A stretch of 64,000 nt of DNA from Derxia gummosa DSM 723 (GTDB lineage Bacteria > Pseudomonadota > Gammaproteobacteria > Burkholderiales > Burkholderiaceae_E). Made by a program: the position numbers and the translations under genes. Under the pieces are notes generated by a model. The model ran no database searches, was not told the origin of the DNA, and saw only the letters and a list, made by a program, of their open reading frames with translations. The stretch lies in the NCBI RefSeq assembly GCF_000482785.1, contig NZ_AXWS01000014.1, positions 434,001 to 498,000 of the forward strand, in the 5' to 3' direction. Below, piece by piece: positions 63,701-64,000 of the stretch; position 1 is the first letter of the stretch; each line of letters begins with the position of its first letter.

Positions 63701-64000
63701 GGCGTTGGCACTGTCGTCCTCGGTGATGCCGGTGAAGGCGGGCGCCGTCGGTGTCAGCACCGGCGCCTTGGGCGATTCGGTGACCGTGACCGACACCGTG
63801 TCGCTGTCGTGGCTGTAGGCAGAGCTGCCGCCGGTCAGGTCCGCGCGGCTGCCGGCGCTGCCTTCGGTGCCGTCCCAGGCATGCAGGCCGAGCGCGGCCG
63901 GCGTGGTACCGGTGACGCCGGCCGAGGTCTGGAAGAACAGCCGCGTGCTGCCGTCATTGGCCAGCAGCAGCGCCGACGACTCGCTCACCGCGCCGAGCGC
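57737..64000 (-). CDS. giant tandem-repeat surface protein (cadherin/Ig-like repeats), 5' end beyond window
   Basis: At least 2,087 residues are visible; the frame is open through the right edge, so the N-terminus is missing (a GTG at 63988 is only an internal codon). The protein is built of repeats: from the right, units of about 147 residues with SDVNDAPTLATTTLTLAGTD and ALGGIAVTALTGNGSWEFST, then more divergent cadherin/VCBS-like and Ig-like units (FDGASVTLVNHAGADARDLF; SIDFTVVFDEAVSG-type). Near the C-terminus is a putative-Ig/He-PIG module (FDPLTGRFSGTVPPGLTGRV). Asp/Asn-rich DxNDxP motifs suggest calcium binding. No RTX nonapeptides are seen. The composition (Gly, Ala, Thr, Ser, Asp; no Cys) fits a secreted adhesin or matrix protein. 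The export genes follow directly downstream. Confidence 0.88.
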   Translation of the reverse strand, partial: ALGAVSESSALLLANDGSTRLFFQTSAGVTGTTPAALGLHAWDGTEGSAGSRADLTGGSSAYSHDSDTVSVTVTESPKAPVLTPTAPAFTGITEDDSANAGQTVADLLGSSVTDGNTGAVQGIAITGLDAGNGSWEYSLDGTTWTAVGGVSDSAALLLRASDHLRFVPDGINADGASLTYRAWDQSGATAGLEGTTADTTTHGGRTAFSTATDTATLAVSDVNDAPTLATTTLTLAGTDEDTSVSYTVADLLADAGLADADSGALGGIAVTALTGNGSWEFSTDSGGTWTAVGSVSAGNAALFTSTTQLRYVPDGNRGETAGLSFAAWDRSSGSASAGAAVNTADTTTRGGTTAFSTATASASLAVSDVNDAPTLATTTLTLAGTDEDTASAAITVADLLADAGLADADSGALGGIAVTTLSGNGSWQFSTDGGASWTAVGGVSTSSAALFTSTTQLRYTPDGLHGETASLGFAAWDRSTGSASTAGSVSHADASTRGGGTAFSADLASASLAVGEVNDLPTLATSAGSAVFTEAGGAVVIDSGITLADIDGQPAIDSATVAITGGRAAGDVLGFANDGATMGDIAASWDAGSGRLTLSSAGGATLAQWQAALRAVSFDNGSALVADGARTVSFSVTDAGGDSSAGASRAIGVSAIDQPASLGNLPDASTYTEGDAPTVLAPDLTVLDPESAEAGFDGASVTLVNHAGADARDLFGATGTLGPLTEGQALVVDGVTVGSVSRNSGGLLVLDFSGADATLANVQAVLRQIGYSNASDAPPASATLDWRFTPASGAGATGATDISLVPVNDTTAFAGGGGTTAIDDTGSTAPFASLVVTDPDTQGATVSVTLTDALGAGDFTAGTSGWTRDVSGNDIVWTRGFASTDNIGGTIQAALRGLVFTPTANALPSGTTRSIGFEVTVDDGGGTPVGTSGRTVTVSSVNDAPVLDHDSFALDPTDEDTARTVSVADLLAAAGASDADAGTALGLAVTFTSGRGQWQYSTDSGATWHAVGAVSADAALTLGQYGLLRYTPDGIEADLASINFVAWDASAGTLTDGATRGTVDAGAPGADGATSATTAGATLSVTDVNDAPTLVVPDRLSLDEDGSVVITGIELRDVDGDLIVTIASGGATPLAVMVPGPVSVSFSVPSGMLTAAPGEGVTITTAADGTVTLTGQLNRLNAWLAAGNLSYTAAPNANGEVALSVRFDDGGNIGGGSLVATAEVVLDIAAVNDAPTVTAPADADVGEGLSVSFGSATGNAITLADIDAGDGPLRLTLTASHGTLTLGSLAGISFLSGDGTADASLVIEGNLAALRAALDGLVFSPAAGYHGAASIGLVLNDLGNSGSGGALVADTSIDIAVSAAPRATGVSLVGDDNGYKAGDTVLIEVDYDSALVLDTTGGSPTLALNVGGTTRLATLVSSDGGKLVFGYTVLAGDSTADLALAGGNALSLNGATLRNATGSNAVLALPTPSGSGPLDGGTPVVVDGVAPVVTSVTLPADGLYGAGNTLDFTVNLSEAVTLDTSGGTPRIAVSIGGTTVYATYVGGSGGNALGFRLVLPAGVSGDGISLAGNLDFNGATVRDALGNPANPALHGVGTAAIAIDGQAPTAGTPATGTAGPTNATSLDFTVVFDEAVSGVDAADFTVRGTGSASGSITGVRSTDGGKTWIVTVAAGGDGTLAVDLDASGTGITDAAGNAVSGGATGTPVAVDHGLPTVDAITLLDAQTTGTGTLRFQIRFSEGVSGLDPADLALVLGDSATGRITGLTQVDARTWVVTVDNVAGNGSVALRLVAAGSGIADTAGNTLAADATSPAYTHVEAVVPVTPPPAPPAPPAPAPMPAPLVPVSSAPVLLPVTALPTDSSIPVPPPAFVPPPAPRPTDDGIVALSFNPALDQPLAARPFSGSFSIGAGRTVSFGIPDGSFVVRDPQAQLTLSARQSNGQPLPAWLRFDPLTGRFSGTVPPGLTGRVRIQVLLRDSQGHMVSTEIEISLGSTRAALPTEADQLALAALLGDLATRPDADRDAAPADRHASAGITPAQRATARSPHTPAEATAHAARAPLSHQLDRHGDAGFADELAALLGAVTRL
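62437..63321 (-). repeat. tandem 441-444 bp repeats in the giant surface gene
   Basis: Equivalent positions recur at 62437, 62881 and 63322 (spacing 444 and 441 bp, or 148 and 147 residues). The DNA of neighbouring units is highly similar, for example the matching stretches around 62637 and 63081. Units further left are more diverged. Confidence 0.85.

Noticed and set aside
57737-64000. RTX toxin-type type I secretion substrate
   Set aside because: I saw no GGxGxD nonapeptide repeats near the C-terminus and no ABC ATPase in the operon, so a standard RTX/type I assignment is not supported.

Overview
The window is about 64 kb of very GC-rich DNA (roughly 70% by eye), densely packed with ordinary bacterial chromosomal genes. 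It has no tRNA, rRNA, CRISPR array, transposase or phage structural gene that I could find. A fused bifunctional MnmC, a PhaA/BktB-type thiolase, an MHS-family transporter, a PEP-CTERM surface protein, many hybrid two-component proteins and a VIT1/ferritin fusion suggest a free-living Gram-negative betaproteobacterium (Burkholderiales-like). That assignment is inference; no marker gene is present to fix it.

Layout. 1-5.1 kb: a partial DUF2867-like gene, a nitroreductase, a small thioredoxin, a nitronate monooxygenase, an exported protein with an internal duplication, a CopZ-like metal chaperone and an unknown protein. 5.4-9.2 kb: a large membrane hybrid histidine kinase. 9.5-12.6 kb: a GT4 glycosyltransferase converging on and overlapping a three-gene membrane/stress cluster (YqjE-like, ElaB/YqjD-like, DUF1328-like). 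12.7-15.8 kb: a CHASE3 histidine kinase divergent from a ferritin-like gene and a LuxR-type regulator. 16-20 kb: a stand-alone receiver, an MHS transporter and a membrane acyltransferase. 20.2-25.8 kb: a patatin/outer-membrane-barrel protein translationally overlapped with a ferritin-domain VIT1 transporter, then a pentapeptide-repeat membrane protein. 25.9-29.8 kb: two tandem PhoA-type alkaline phosphatases and an exported unknown. 30-33.7 kb: a PEP-CTERM protein, a secreted unknown and an orphan FtsX/MacB permease. 34-39.8 kb: a tight four-gene signalling operon (kinase; degenerate GGDEF/EAL-receiver-PAS; HDOD; receiver-HD-GYP). 39.9-47.8 kb: mnmC, a LOG-family protein, a glycine-zipper protein, an ABC permease/ATPase pair and a thiolase. 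48-51.3 kb: a flippase and a HAD protein with a Ser-Pro microsatellite linker.

51.5-64 kb is the most distinctive region. A giant tandem-repeat surface protein (at least 2,087 residues, cut by the right edge) lies upstream of a TolC-family lipoprotein, a periplasmic adaptor, a GAF-HlyD fusion and a PqqD-like/M50-protease/HlyD fusion, all on one strand and closely spaced. No ABC ATPase is encoded with them, so this may be an unconventional export apparatus for the giant protein.

A second unexpected signal is a 14-bp near-palindrome, TGCAAACGCTTGCA. It occurs exactly four times (once reversed), with further near copies, in both coding and non-coding DNA. Inside genes it forces codons that look rare for this genome, which suggests selection on the DNA itself.
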